A stretch of DNA of 64,000 nt from Streptomyces koelreuteriae (GTDB lineage: Bacteria; Actinomycetota; Actinomycetes; Streptomycetales; Streptomycetaceae), in contig NZ_CP075896.1 of NCBI RefSeq assembly GCF_018604545.1, positions 7,006,001 to 7,070,000 of the forward strand, in the 5' to 3' direction. Below the pieces are notes generated by a model, which worked only from the letters and a program-made list of their open reading frames with translations, made no database searches and was not told where the DNA came from. This document shows, piece by piece, positions 1 through 7,552 of this stretch (positions are counted from its first letter, which is position 1; each line of letters starts with the position of its first letter). Made by a program: the position numbers and the translations under genes.

Positions 1-95
1 AGAGGGTACGGGCCGAGGATGTGAAGCCCCCGGCGGTCATCGTCATCGGCGAGGTCGTGAAGGTCGGCGCCGAGAACCCCGCGCCCCGTGAGTAA
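1..95 (+). CDS. C-terminal end of an upstream gene, probably uroporphyrinogen-III C-methyltransferase (partial)
   Basis: Only the last 30 codons are in the window. The frame runs from position 3 to a TAA at 93-95. The peptide contains PPAVIVIGEVVKVG, the kind of 'PA(V/I)hVhGEVV' C-terminal strand seen in SAM-dependent uroporphyrinogen-III C-methyltransferases (CobA/CysG SUMT domain), which make precorrin-2 for sirohaem and cobalamin. The family assignment rests on this short tail and on recalled Streptomyces gene order, so it is tentative. The next gene starts 64 bp downstream on the same strand. Confidence 0.5.
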   Translation, partial: RVRAEDVKPPAVIVIGEVVKVGAENPAPRE

Positions 96-159
96 CCCCG
101 GGTAACGCAACCCGTACCGAGCCGTTGGCACCGCACCCAGGACAAGGCAGTATCACCCT

Positions 160-978
160 GTGGCCGATCTCATCACCGTCGAGGACCCCGACGACCCGCG
201 CCTTACCGACTACACCGGCCTGACCGACGTGGAGCTGCGCCGCAAGCGCGAACCCGCCGAGGGCCTGTTCATCGCGGAGGGCGAGAAGGTCATCAGAAGG
301 GCCAAGGAAGCGGGCTACGAGATGCGGTCCATGCTGCTCTCGGCCAAGTGGGTCGACGTCATGCGCGACGTCATCGACGAGCTCCCGGCCCCGGTCTACG
401 CGGTCAGCCCGGAGCTGGCCGAGCAGGTCACCGGCTACCACGTGCACCGTGGCGCGCTCGCCTCCATGCAGCGCAAGCCCCTGCCCACGGCGGCCGACCT
501 CCTGAGGACCGCCCGCCGCGTCGTGATCATGGAGTCGGTCAACGACCACACCAACATCGGCGCGATCTTCCGCTCGGCCGCCGCCCTCGGCATGGACGCG
601 GTCCTGCTCTCCCCGGACTGCGCCGACCCCCTCTACCGCCGCAGCGTGAAGGTCTCCATGGGCGCGGTCTTCTCCGTCCCGTACGCCCGACTGGACACCT
701 GGCCCAAGGGCCTGGAGTCGGTCCGCGAGGCCGGCTTCACCCTGCTCGCCCTCACCCCCGACGAGAAGGCCCGGCCTCTCGACGAGGCCGCCCCGCACAC
801 CATGGACCGCGTGGCCCTGATGCTCGGCGCCGAGGGCGACGGCCTGTCCACCCAGGCCCTGGTCGCCGCCGACGAATGGGTCCGCATCCCCATGTCCCAC
901 GGCGTCGACTCCCTCAACGTGGGCGCGGCTGCGGCCGTGGCCTTCTACGCCGTGGCCACCGGCCGACCGCACGCCTAG
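160..978 (+). CDS. TrmH/SpoU-family RNA 2'-O-methyltransferase
   Basis: A 272-residue protein starting at GTG 160. The N-terminal substrate-binding part holds GLFIAEGEKVIRRA (about residues 35-48). The SPOUT knot domain follows: the NDHTNIGAIFRSAAALGMDAVLL segment (~128-150, motif 1), MLGAEGDGLS (~226, motif 2) and SLNVGAAAAVAFYA (~251-264, motif 3). Proteins of this type methylate ribose 2'-OH groups in rRNA or tRNA using S-adenosylmethionine. The target nucleotide cannot be read from sequence. It is not obviously in an operon with the convergent kinase gene, whose end lies 10 bp away. Confidence 0.9.
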   Translation: MADLITVEDPDDPRLTDYTGLTDVELRRKREPAEGLFIAEGEKVIRRAKEAGYEMRSMLLSAKWVDVMRDVIDELPAPVYAVSPELAEQVTGYHVHRGALASMQRKPLPTAADLLRTARRVVIMESVNDHTNIGAIFRSAAALGMDAVLLSPDCADPLYRRSVKVSMGAVFSVPYARLDTWPKGLESVREAGFTLLALTPDEKARPLDEAAPHTMDRVALMLGAEGDGLSTQALVAADEWVRIPMSHGVDSLNVGAAAAVAFYAVATGRPHA

Positions 979-988
979 AAGCGGCCGG

Positions 989-2461
989 TCAGGTCCGAGT
1001 CGCACCGTCCGGCCGCGCGGGCACATCGCCCAGCGGCTGCGACCGGTGGACCTGCTGCTCCCGTACGCCGCCTCCGTCGCCGCCGAGTCCCCGCGCCGGG
1101 CCCTGACAGCCCTGCACCAGGGCGATGCCGATCGCCACCAGCAGCGTGACCACGACGAACACGAACAGCCGCTGCCGCAGCAACCGCGGATTGGCGGGCC
1201 GCAGCCCGGTCCCCGTCCTGGACGGACGCCCGGTACCGCTGTGCGGAGCGGGGCGGCTGCCGCTGCCCGACCGCGTGCCGTTGCGCCCGGTGGGGGTCGG
1301 CCGCGCCCCGGACCGCCCCGACGCGCCGCGTCCGCGCGCCGGAGTCCTGCCGCGGTTCGCGCCACCCGCCGACCGGTTCCCGCTCCCGTTGCCGGCAGGC
1401 CGGCCCCCGCCCCGGCCACCGGCTCCGCTCTGCGAAGCCGTGCCGTCGGCGGACGGAACCCCGTCCCGGGACGTGGAGGACCCTCGCGGCGGGGGAGTGC
1501 CCCGGCCCCGCTGCGCGCCGGCCGGGCCCGATCCCTGCTGTCCCTGCGGACGCCGGCCCCGCTCGGGGTAGGTGTCGACGGGCCGCTCGGTCTCGGCGCC
1601 GCGCGGCGCGGGCGGCCGTACCCCGGCGAGGTCCTGCGCCTCCCGGGCCGCGATCTCCTTGAGCCGCAGCGACAGTTGGAGCGTGCTCGGCCGCTCCTCG
1701 GGGTCCTTCGCCAGACACGCCCGGACGAGCGGAGCCAGCGCGTCGGGCACGCCGTGGAGCTGCGCCTCCTCGTGCACGACGCGGTACAGCATCACCTCGG
1801 AACTGCCGTGCCCGAACGGTGAGTCGCCCATCGAGGAGTACGCGAGCGTGGCACCCAGCGAGAACACGTCCGTGGCCGGGGTGACGGCCGCCCCGCGCAC
1901 CTGCTCCGGCGCGAGGAAGCCCGGCGAGCCGACCGCGGTGCCGACGTGGGTGAGCGTCGACGCACCGGTGGCCCAGGCGATGCCGAAGTCGATGATCCGC
2001 GGCCCCTTCGGGGACAGCAGGATGTTGGACGGCTTCAGATCCCGGTGCACGACCCCGGCCTCGTGCACGGCGACCAGGCCCTCGGACAGAGCCGCCCCGA
2101 CGGCAGCGACATCGGCGGCGCCGAGCGGTCCCTCGGCGGCGATCTTGTCGTGCAGGGAGGGGCCGGGCACGTACTGCGTGGCGAACCAGGGCCGGTCCGC
2201 CTCCAGGTCCGCGGCCACGAGCCGGGCCGTGCAGCCGCCGCGGATCCGCCGCGCCGCCGAGACCTCACGCGCGAAGCGCGAGCGGAACTCCTGATCCTCC
2301 GCCAGGTCGGGGCGGATGACCTTGAGCGCGACCCGTTGCCCCTTCTTGTCGGAGCCCAGGTAGACCACGCCCATCCCGCCCGCGCCGAGCCGTCTGTGAA
2401 GCCTGAACGAGCCGACGACGCGCGGGTCCTCGCGCCTCAGGCGCATCATCGCCATGTTCAT
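989..2461 (-). CDS. Membrane-anchored serine/threonine protein kinase (PknB-like)
   Basis: A 490-residue protein from ATG 2461; a second ATG at 2455 has GGGG about 6 nt upstream and may be the true start. The Hanks-type kinase domain is complete: glycine loop GAGGMGVV (26-33), catalytic Lys47 in VALKVI, HRDLKPSN (139-146) and DFG in IIDFGIAW. A long Pro/Gly/Arg/Ser-rich linker of about 150 residues follows, then one membrane helix (LFVFVVVTLLVAIGIALVQG, ~432-452) and a short tail. Unlike PknB it has no PASTA repeats, and the tail after the helix is only about 38 residues. The kinase domain should be cytoplasmic. Substrates cannot be inferred. Confidence 0.88.
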   Translation of the reverse strand: MNMAMMRLRREDPRVVGSFRLHRRLGAGGMGVVYLGSDKKGQRVALKVIRPDLAEDQEFRSRFAREVSAARRIRGGCTARLVAADLEADRPWFATQYVPGPSLHDKIAAEGPLGAADVAAVGAALSEGLVAVHEAGVVHRDLKPSNILLSPKGPRIIDFGIAWATGASTLTHVGTAVGSPGFLAPEQVRGAAVTPATDVFSLGATLAYSSMGDSPFGHGSSEVMLYRVVHEEAQLHGVPDALAPLVRACLAKDPEERPSTLQLSLRLKEIAAREAQDLAGVRPPAPRGAETERPVDTYPERGRRPQGQQGSGPAGAQRGRGTPPPRGSSTSRDGVPSADGTASQSGAGGRGGGRPAGNGSGNRSAGGANRGRTPARGRGASGRSGARPTPTGRNGTRSGSGSRPAPHSGTGRPSRTGTGLRPANPRLLRQRLFVFVVVTLLVAIGIALVQGCQGPARGLGGDGGGVREQQVHRSQPLGDVPARPDGATRT

Positions 2462-2656
2462 CCCCGCTGCCCGGTCCTGTGACGAGCCACAGCTTACGTT
2501 TCCACGGCCGCCCACGCGCAGAGGCCGCGCCCTCTCGGGCCGATGGATTGTCAGTGGTGGGTGGGAGACTTGAAGCGTGGTCAGGGGGCGTGCGGACAGG
2601 CCGTGTTCGCGCGAGGGTCGACCCCAACCGCCTGCCACGGAAGGGGGATTGGACCC

Positions 2657-2896
2657 GTGAAGGGTGACCGTGTGGAGATAGTCGTGGACGCCGGTGACAC
2701 GACGCGCACGTATGAGGTCGTGGCGAGCAGGGCGGGCCGCAGGGTGGAGACGGCGGTACGCCGAGGTGTCGTAGAAGTGAGCGAAGTCACCCGTAGTGGG
2801 GCAGTCGTGCGGACGGCCCGCTTCATGGCGAACCGGGTGCTGGCGCTGGTGGAACAGCCTGTTCCGAGGGAGCAAAGCTCGGACAAAGCGGGGTGA
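2657..2896 (+). CDS. Small conserved-looking hypothetical protein
   Basis: A 79-residue protein from GTG 2657, which follows a purine-rich stretch (GGAAGGGGG) about 10 nt upstream. An in-frame ATG at 2543 would add 38 residues, but it has Trp/Cys-rich content unlike coding sequence, so the GTG is preferred. The peptide is a compact alternation of beta-like strands (KGDRVEIVVDAGDTTRTYEVVASRAGRRVETAV) ending in VLALVEQPVP. It has no membrane segment or recognised motif. Codon third positions are strongly G/C. Function unknown. Confidence 0.65.
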   Translation: MKGDRVEIVVDAGDTTRTYEVVASRAGRRVETAVRRGVVEVSEVTRSGAVVRTARFMANRVLALVEQPVPREQSSDKAG

Positions 2897-3128
2897 GTCG
2901 GGCATCCCTTCGGGGAAGACCCTGAGGCCTGGCTCTCCGTCTCCACCCAGGGGAGTACATCGCAGGTAGCGGCTCATCCTCCGGGAGGCCCGGCAATCGG
3001 TACGAGGGCATGACGCCCGGGGAGGCCCGGACGCCTAGATTTGAGGTCAAGCGGCGGGTGTAGCACTCGTCCCCCGAGGTCAGACGCCCGCCGCTGCCAA
3101 CGACAACTGAACGGTCAGGAGAGGGACC

Positions 3129-3308
3129 ATGGCCCACACGGCACCGCGGACGCTGGTCCGCACACGTGAGCGCAATACGGGCCGCCGCCACCCCCTGGTG
3201 GCGACATTGATGGCCCTTCCCCTGGCGGTCCTGCTCCTCCTCGTCTTCGACGGGTGGGAGACAGTGGCCACACAGGCGTCGTCCGTGGGAGAGATGCTGG
3301 GGCGCTGA
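3129..3308 (+). CDS. Small single-pass membrane protein (59 aa)
   Basis: ATG 3129 is preceded by a strong AGGAGAGGG ribosome-binding site 3 to 9 nt upstream. The frame stays open to TGA 3306-3308. The peptide begins MAHTAPRTLVRTRERNTGRR (basic, cytoplasmic), has one hydrophobic helix (LVATLMALPLAVLLLLVFDGW, ~23-43) and a short outer tail (ETVATQASSVGEMLGR). Topology is therefore probably N-in, C-out. Function unknown. The strong ribosome-binding site and helix argue that it is real despite its size. Confidence 0.65.
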   Translation: MAHTAPRTLVRTRERNTGRRHPLVATLMALPLAVLLLLVFDGWETVATQASSVGEMLGR

Positions 3309-3396
3309 GCGGCGACCCCAGGCCCGGAAGAGCGGTCCGGGCGGGGACATCAACCCATGAAACCCCGTGGGGACGGGGGTACGGCGGACGGCAAAA

Positions 3397-3430
3397 AATG
3401 CCGGCGCAGCTGGGGAGCTGCGCCGGCATT
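3397..3430. terminator. Perfect 15-bp hairpin, bidirectional terminator
   Basis: Arms 3397-3411 and 3416-3430 are perfectly complementary around a GGGG loop. A six-A tract (3393-3398) precedes it, so read on the minus strand the stem is followed by U residues. On the plus strand it ends transcription of the small membrane gene that stops 88 bp upstream. Confidence 0.75.
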
Positions 3431-3467
3431 GCTTTGCGCGCGGCCCCAGCTGCCTCAGCCGCCCCAG

Positions 3468-3552
3468 CTGCGGGCAATCGTGCCGCTAAGGGCGGCACGG
3501 GTGGGCGCAGCGGCACCCCGCTACGCCGGGCTGCGGACCCACCCGGCCTCAG
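3468..3552. repeat. Dispersed intergenic repeat element, copy A
   Basis: This copy shares the core GGCGGCACGGGTGGGCGCAG and its flanks with 12541-12628 and 28162-28280. It folds as two successive hairpins: CGTGCCGC...GCGGCACG, then GGTGGGCGCAGC...GCTGCG(GA)CCCACC. It lies in the 314-bp stretch between the small membrane gene and the phosphotransferase gene. That stretch otherwise holds the terminator at 3397-3430 and no gene I can support. Confidence 0.75.
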
Positions 3553-3622
3553 GGCCAACGCGGTGCACCTGGGCCCGACCGTTTCCTACGGCCCGGGCCT
3601 GTGCCCCACGTACCCTCACCCC

Positions 3623-4558
3623 GTGACCCCCGCCCCCCTCCTGGCCGACCTCACCGCCAAGGCCCGAGCAACCGCCCACGCCCGCTCATCGACCTGCCCC
3701 TGCGGCGCGGCCACCCTCGCCGACCGCCCCGACGCGACGGTCGTCCGCCACGCCGGCATCGTCGCGAAGGCCCACCCTCCGGATTCCGACCTGACCGAAC
3801 TGACGAGCCGCCTCACGGTGGCCACCCGCAACCCCGAGATCCTCCTGGCGCCGCTCACTCCCACCCCGTCCGACCTGCACGGCAGACTCGTGACGTGCTG
3901 GCCGTACGGCACCCCCGTGGACCCGGACGACCCGGACGCCGCGCCCTGGGAAGCGGCCGCCACCCTCCTCGCCCGGCTGCACCGCACCCCCGCCCCCGAC
4001 GCCCTCCCCGTCATGCGAGGCCCCGCCAAGGCGGCCCGGGCCATCGACAAGCTCCGCAACGCCGCCCCGCATCCCGCCGCCGCCTCCGTTCTCCGTGCCT
4101 GGGACACCCTCCCGGCCTGGGCCCGCGGAGAGGCCCCGATGCCGCACACCCGCACCCTCTGCCACGGCGACCTCCATCTCGGCCAGCTCCTACGTCACCC
4201 CGCCCCCGAAGGCCCCTGGCTGCTGATAGACGTCGACGACCTCGGTGTCGGCGTCCCGGCCTGGGACCTCGCCCGCCCCGCCGCCTGGTACGCCTGCGGC
4301 CTCCTCCTGCCCGAGGAGTGGACCCGGTTCCTCGCCGCCTACCGGGAGGCCGGCGGTCCGGCCGTACCCGCCGACGGCGACCCGTGGCCCGCCCTCGACG
4401 TCCCCGCCCGCGCCCTCACCGTGCAGACCGCCGCCCGGGCCGTCGCCAAGGCGGCCACCGTCGGCCGCGACCTGGACGAGGTCGAGCAATGGGTCGTGGA
4501 CGCCTGTGAGCGAATGGCCGCCCTCCCGCCGCAGTTGGCGCAGGAGCACGCGAAGTAG
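3623..4558 (+). CDS. Aminoglycoside phosphotransferase (APH)-family protein
   Basis: A 311-residue protein from GTG 3623. The frame is open further upstream, but that part would read through the terminator and repeat element, so it is not coding. The APH-type kinase signature is clear: catalytic-loop motif LCHGDLHLGQLL (~179-190) and the metal-binding segment LLIDVDDLGVGVPAWDLA (~200-217), where family members usually have hDxD. The N-terminal lobe is short and its glycine loop is not obvious. Members phosphorylate small molecules such as antibiotics, sugars or choline. The substrate cannot be told, and intrinsic metabolism is as likely as resistance. Confidence 0.8.
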   Translation: MTPAPLLADLTAKARATAHARSSTCPCGAATLADRPDATVVRHAGIVAKAHPPDSDLTELTSRLTVATRNPEILLAPLTPTPSDLHGRLVTCWPYGTPVDPDDPDAAPWEAAATLLARLHRTPAPDALPVMRGPAKAARAIDKLRNAAPHPAAASVLRAWDTLPAWARGEAPMPHTRTLCHGDLHLGQLLRHPAPEGPWLLIDVDDLGVGVPAWDLARPAAWYACGLLLPEEWTRFLAAYREAGGPAVPADGDPWPALDVPARALTVQTAARAVAKAATVGRDLDEVEQWVVDACERMAALPPQLAQEHAK

Positions 4559-4637
4559 GGTGCAACCGACCACAGCGGGACAGAGTCTGTCCTGGTGAGA
4601 GACGAAGCAGGACCGACCGGCGAGGAGTTGAACCACC

Positions 4638-4937
4638 ATGCAGTGTCCGAAGTGCCGTGCGCCCATGCACACGTACAACCGCAACGGTGTCCAGATAGAG
4701 CAGTGCAGCGGCTGCCGAGGGATCTTTCTCGACTACGGCGAGCTGGAGTCGCTGACCCGTCTGGAGTCCCAGTGGTCCCAGGGCGCGCCGCCGCCCCCGC
4801 CCGCCCCGCAGGCCTACCCCGCCCCTCCGGCTCCCGCCTGGGGCGCCCCGCACGGCGGCCACGGTCATCACGGCGGCCACGGCCACCACGGTCACCACCG
4901 CAACAAGGGCTTCGGGCACATGCTGTTCTCGTCGTGA
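4638..4937 (+). CDS. TFIIB-type zinc-ribbon protein with His-rich tail
   Basis: A 99-residue protein from ATG 4638 with GAGGAG about 10 nt upstream. Residues 1-45 form a zf-TFIIB ribbon: CPKCRAPM (Cys3, Cys6) and CSGCRGIFLDYGEL (Cys24, Cys27), two CxxC pairs about 18 apart. A Pro/Ala-rich linker (~50-75) leads into a His/Gly tail (GGHGHHGGHGHHGHH) that could bind further metal ions. The family is of unknown function, and no partner is suggested by context. A strong terminator follows 11 bp after the stop codon. Confidence 0.85.
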   Translation: MQCPKCRAPMHTYNRNGVQIEQCSGCRGIFLDYGELESLTRLESQWSQGAPPPPPAPQAYPAPPAPAWGAPHGGHGHHGGHGHHGHHRNKGFGHMLFSS

Positions 4938-4948
4938 CGTGACACGAC

Positions 4949-4982
4949 AGGAGCCCCCGGCCGCGAACGGCCGGGGGCTCCT
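4949..4982. terminator. Bidirectional hairpin terminator
   Basis: Perfect 15-bp arms 4949-4963 and 4968-4982 close a CGAA tetraloop. It sits between the convergent zinc-ribbon gene and the last tRNA of the minus-strand tRNA operon, and can end both. Confidence 0.85.
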
Positions 4983-4990
4983 GTGTGGTG

Positions 4991-5062
4991 TGGACGATAC
5001 TGGGATTGAACCAGTGACCTCTTCCGTGTCAGGGAAGCGCTCTCCCGCTGAGCTAATCGTCC
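4991..5062 (-). tRNA. tRNA-Val(GAC), copy 3 in operon order
   Basis: Cloverleaf with acceptor GGACGAT/ATCGTCC, D arm GCTC..GAGC, anticodon loop CTGACAC (anticodon GAC), T arm with TTCAATC, and discriminator A; 72 nt, CCA not encoded. Identical to the gene at 5204-5275. Confidence 0.97.
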
Positions 5063-5105
5063 TCGGGGCCATGGCCACTCCGTGGAGCGGATCATGGGCA
5101 CTGCG

Positions 5106-5177
5106 TGCGCGATACTGGGATTGAACCAGTGACCTCTTCCGTGTCAGGGAAGCGCTCTCCCGCTGAGCTAATCGCGC
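5106..5177 (-). tRNA. tRNA-Val(GAC), copy 2 in operon order
   Basis: Same body and GAC anticodon as its neighbours, but the acceptor stem is GCGCGAT/ATCGCGC: compensatory changes at two base pairs keep pairing intact. 72 nt with discriminator A. Confidence 0.97.
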
Positions 5178-5203
5178 GGGTTCGGATCTTGAAGCAGATC
5201 CAG

Positions 5204-5275
5204 TGGACGATACTGGGATTGAACCAGTGACCTCTTCCGTGTCAGGGAAGCGCTCTCCCGCTGAGCTAATCGTCC
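5204..5275 (-). tRNA. tRNA-Val(GAC), copy 1 in operon order
   Basis: Acceptor GGACGAT/ATCGTCC, anticodon GAC, discriminator A, 72 nt. It starts only 4 bp after the tRNA-Cys gene, so it is certainly co-transcribed with it. Confidence 0.97.
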
Positions 5276-5279
5276 TTGG

Positions 5280-5350
5280 AGGTGGAGACGGGATTTGAAC
5301 CCGTGTAGACGGCTTTGCAGGCCGTTGCCTCGCCTCTCGGCCACTCCACC
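5280..5350 (-). tRNA. tRNA-Cys(GCA)
   Basis: Acceptor GGTGGAG/CTCCACC, anticodon loop CTGCAAA (anticodon GCA), T loop TTCAAAT, 71 nt. The discriminator base is U, the expected identity base for tRNA-Cys. Confidence 0.97.
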
Positions 5351-5386
5351 AGGAGTGTAGGGGGCCGGGAGCCCCCTGTTCCTGCG

Positions 5387-5459
5387 AGCGGACGACCAGG
5401 TTCGAACTGGCGACCTCAACCTTGGCAAGGTTGCGCTCTACCAACTGAGCTACGTCCGC
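5387..5459 (-). tRNA. tRNA-Gly(GCC), first gene of the tRNA operon
   Basis: Acceptor GCGGACG/CGTCCGC, anticodon loop TTGCCAA (anticodon GCC), T loop TTCGAAC, discriminator U, 73 nt. The 36-bp gap to tRNA-Cys holds a small hairpin (5360-5365 with 5371-5376) that may be a processing or attenuation feature. Confidence 0.97.
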
Positions 5460-5501
5460 TTGTCGTTTCCGGCCCGCTCTCGCGGCCCGGCGACGTGTTG
5501 A

Positions 5502-5529
5502 ACTCTAGCGGATTCCGGGGCCAGCACAA
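5502..5529 (-). promoter_or_regulatory. Promoter of the tRNA operon, overlapped by a palindrome
   Basis: Read on the minus strand: -35 TTGTGC (5529-5524), a 16-nt spacer, and -10 TAGAGT (5507-5502). This predicts a start near 5495, about 35 nt before tRNA-Gly. The -35 hexamer lies within a perfect inverted repeat, arms 5524-5530 and 5537-5543 (GCACAAA/TTTGTGC) around AACGCG, which could be an operator. Confidence 0.55.
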
Positions 5530-5623
5530 AAACGCGTTTGTGCAGCGTGCTGCGCTTCCCCTGCTCAGGGATGTCGCGGAGCCCCGGAAGGGACATCCTC
5601 CGGTCACCCCCAGGACACCGCCA

Positions 5624-5629
5624 TAGACT
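5624..5629 (+). promoter_or_regulatory. -10 hexamer TAGACT, probable leaderless promoter of pabB
   Basis: TAGACT ends 7 nt before GTG 5637, so transcription would start at or next to the start codon. No Shine-Dalgarno sequence precedes this GTG, which fits a leaderless mRNA. The -35 is poor (CGGTCA at 5601-5606, 17-nt spacer). Confidence 0.45.
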
Positions 5630-5636
5630 CGACTGC

Positions 5637-6680
5637 GTGTCCGACCTCCCTCCTCTGGCCCGCTTCGGCGACCGCGTCGCCACCGGGCTCCTCGACGTCA
5701 CCGACGATCCCGAGGCCCTGGAATCCAGCGGCTTCTGGGCCGTCTGCGCCGACTTCGAGGGCCGTCTGACCTGCGCCCGCTTCAGGGACGTGCGGAAGCA
5801 GCCCGTGCCCGCCCCCGTGTCCGGCGCGTGGCGTGCGCCGACGGCGGACGACTGGACGTCCTCGCTCGACCACGCCGCGTACACGGCGGCCGTACGGCGG
5901 ATCCGCGAGTACATCGCGGCCGGCGAGGTCTACCAGGCGAATCTGTGCCGGGTGCTGTCCGCGCCCATCGCCCCCGGCGCGGACGTGGACGCCCTCACCG
6001 CGCTGCTGGCCCGCGGCAACCCGGCGCCGTACGCAGGAACGATTCGCTTGCCCGGGCACGGTGTGGAGATCGCCACCGCGTCGCCCGAACTGTTCCTGCG
6101 GCGCGACGGACGGGTCGTCGAGTCCGGGCCCATCAAGGGCACCGGCCGCACCGAGGCGGACCTGCTGGAGAAGGACTACGCCGAGAACGTGATGATCGTG
6201 GACCTGGTCCGCAACGACATCGGGCGGGTCTGCGCCACGGGCAGTGTGACGGTGCCCGATCTGTGTGCCGTCGAGAAGCACCCGGGGCTGGTCCATCTCG
6301 TGTCGACCGTCCGCGGTGAACTGGCGACCGGGGCCGGCTGGGCCGAACTGCTCGGCGCCGCCTTTCCGCCCGGTTCGGTCACCGGCGCGCCCAAGTCGAG
6401 CGCCCTGCGGATCATCGACGCGCTGGAGACGGCGCCCAGGGGGCCGTACTGCGGCGGGATCGGCTGGGTCGACGCCGACCGGCGGGTGGGGGAGCTGGCC
6501 GTCGGGATCCGTACGTTCTGGATCGACCGGGGCGACGGTGTGCTGCGTTTCGGCACCGGCGCGGGGATCACTTGGGGATCGGACCCCGAGGGGGAGTGGC
6601 GGGAGACCGAGCTGAAGGCGTCACGGCTGCTCGCGATAGCGTCGGGAGGGCATGAGGTGAGTGGAGAGGACCTGACGTGA
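5637..6680 (+). CDS. pabB: Chorismate-binding enzyme, aminodeoxychorismate synthase component I-like
   Basis: A 347-residue protein from GTG 5637. The chorismate-binding domain is complete: IATASPELFLRRDGRVVESGPIKGTGRT, the ENVMIVDLVRNDIGRVC segment and the GSVTGAPK loop, the signatures shared by PabB, TrpE and isochorismate synthases. The PIKGT lysine and the next gene, an aminodeoxychorismate lyase overlapping by GTGA, point to p-aminobenzoate synthesis for folate. It is shorter than typical PabB (about 450 residues) because the N-terminal regulatory part is reduced. No glutamine amidotransferase (PabA) gene is adjacent, so the ammonia donor must be encoded elsewhere, or free ammonia is used. 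Confidence 0.82.
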   Translation: MSDLPPLARFGDRVATGLLDVTDDPEALESSGFWAVCADFEGRLTCARFRDVRKQPVPAPVSGAWRAPTADDWTSSLDHAAYTAAVRRIREYIAAGEVYQANLCRVLSAPIAPGADVDALTALLARGNPAPYAGTIRLPGHGVEIATASPELFLRRDGRVVESGPIKGTGRTEADLLEKDYAENVMIVDLVRNDIGRVCATGSVTVPDLCAVEKHPGLVHLVSTVRGELATGAGWAELLGAAFPPGSVTGAPKSSALRIIDALETAPRGPYCGGIGWVDADRRVGELAVGIRTFWIDRGDGVLRFGTGAGITWGSDPEGEWRETELKASRLLAIASGGHEVSGEDLT

Positions 6681-7498
6681 AGATCTGGCTCGACGGCGGG
6701 CTGCAGGACAGCGAGTCCGCCCGCGTCTCCGTCTTCGATCACGGGCTGACCGTGGGCGACGGCATCTTCGAGACGGTGAAGACCGTGGACGGCAGGCCGT
6801 TCGCGCTCACCCGGCACCTCGACCGGCTGACCCGGTCGGCGCGCGGCCTCGGGCTGCCCGACCCGGACCACGACGAGGTGCGCCGCGCCTGCGCGGCCGT
6901 CATCGAGGCCAACCCCGCGCCGCTCGGCCGCCTCCGGATCACCTACACCGGCGGCCACGGCCCGCTCGGCTCCGACCGCGGCGAGCACGGCCCGACGCTC
7001 GTCGTCGCCCTCGGCGCGACCAGCCGCCGCCCCGACTCCACCGCCGTGATCACGGTCCCCTGGACCCGCAACGAGCGCGGCGCGCTCACCGGCCTGAAGA
7101 CCACCTCGTACGCCGAGAACGTCGTGGCCCTCGCCCGCGCCCGCGAACAGGGCGCGTCGGAGGCCCTGTTCGGCAACACGGCGGGACAGCTCTGCGAGGG
7201 CACCGGCTCCAACGTCTTCGTCGTCCTCGACGGCGAGATCCACACCCCGCCGCTCGCCTCGGGCTGTCTCGCGGGCATCACGCGCGCGTTGGCGATCGCG
7301 TGGACCGGCGCCCGGGAGACCGATCTGCCGCTGGACGTGCTGGAGCGGGCCGACGAGGTCTTCCTGACGTCCACGCTGCGGGACGTGCAGGCCGTGCACC
7401 GCGTCCACGACCGTGAGCTGCCGGGCGCGCCGGGTCCGGTGACCGCCAAGGCCATGCGGATCTTCGACGAGCGCTCCGGGCACGACCTCGATCCCTGA
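6677..7498 (+). CDS. pabC: Aminotransferase class IV, aminodeoxychorismate lyase-like
   Basis: A 273-residue protein from GTG 6677, overlapping the pabB stop by 4 nt. It is a fold-type IV PLP enzyme: N-terminal VFDHGLTVGDGIFETVKTVDG (~21-41), the PLP lysine in TGLKTTSYAENVVALARA (~137-154), and cofactor-phosphate loops EGTGSNVF and LASGCLAGITR. With pabB next door, the likely reaction is elimination of pyruvate from 4-amino-4-deoxychorismate to give p-aminobenzoate. Branched-chain or D-amino-acid aminotransferases share this fold, but the operon favours PabC. Confidence 0.85.
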   Translation: MKIWLDGGLQDSESARVSVFDHGLTVGDGIFETVKTVDGRPFALTRHLDRLTRSARGLGLPDPDHDEVRRACAAVIEANPAPLGRLRITYTGGHGPLGSDRGEHGPTLVVALGATSRRPDSTAVITVPWTRNERGALTGLKTTSYAENVVALARAREQGASEALFGNTAGQLCEGTGSNVFVVLDGEIHTPPLASGCLAGITRALAIAWTGARETDLPLDVLERADEVFLTSTLRDVQAVHRVHDRELPGAPGPVTAKAMRIFDERSGHDLDP

Positions 7499-7516
7499 CA
7501 GCCCCCGATTATTCGG

Positions 7517-7545
7517 CTGAACCGGGGCCCGGTTGCGGGTAGAAC
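7517..7545 (+). promoter_or_regulatory. Promoter of the GNAT gene, probably leaderless
   Basis: -35 CTGAAC (7517-7522), 17-nt spacer, -10 TAGAAC (7540-7545), then 7 nt to ATG 7553. There is no ribosome-binding site, so the transcript likely begins at the start codon. Confidence 0.55.
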
Positions 7546-7552
7546 ACCCCTG

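Noticed and set aside
3254..3622. N-terminal extension of the phosphotransferase gene
   Set aside because: It would be translated through a perfect terminator hairpin and a dispersed repeat element, whereas GTG 3623 gives a normal family length.
3623..4558. Aminoglycoside-resistance gene
   Set aside because: Only the general APH fold is visible. No resistance-subfamily signature or cluster context supports a drug substrate.
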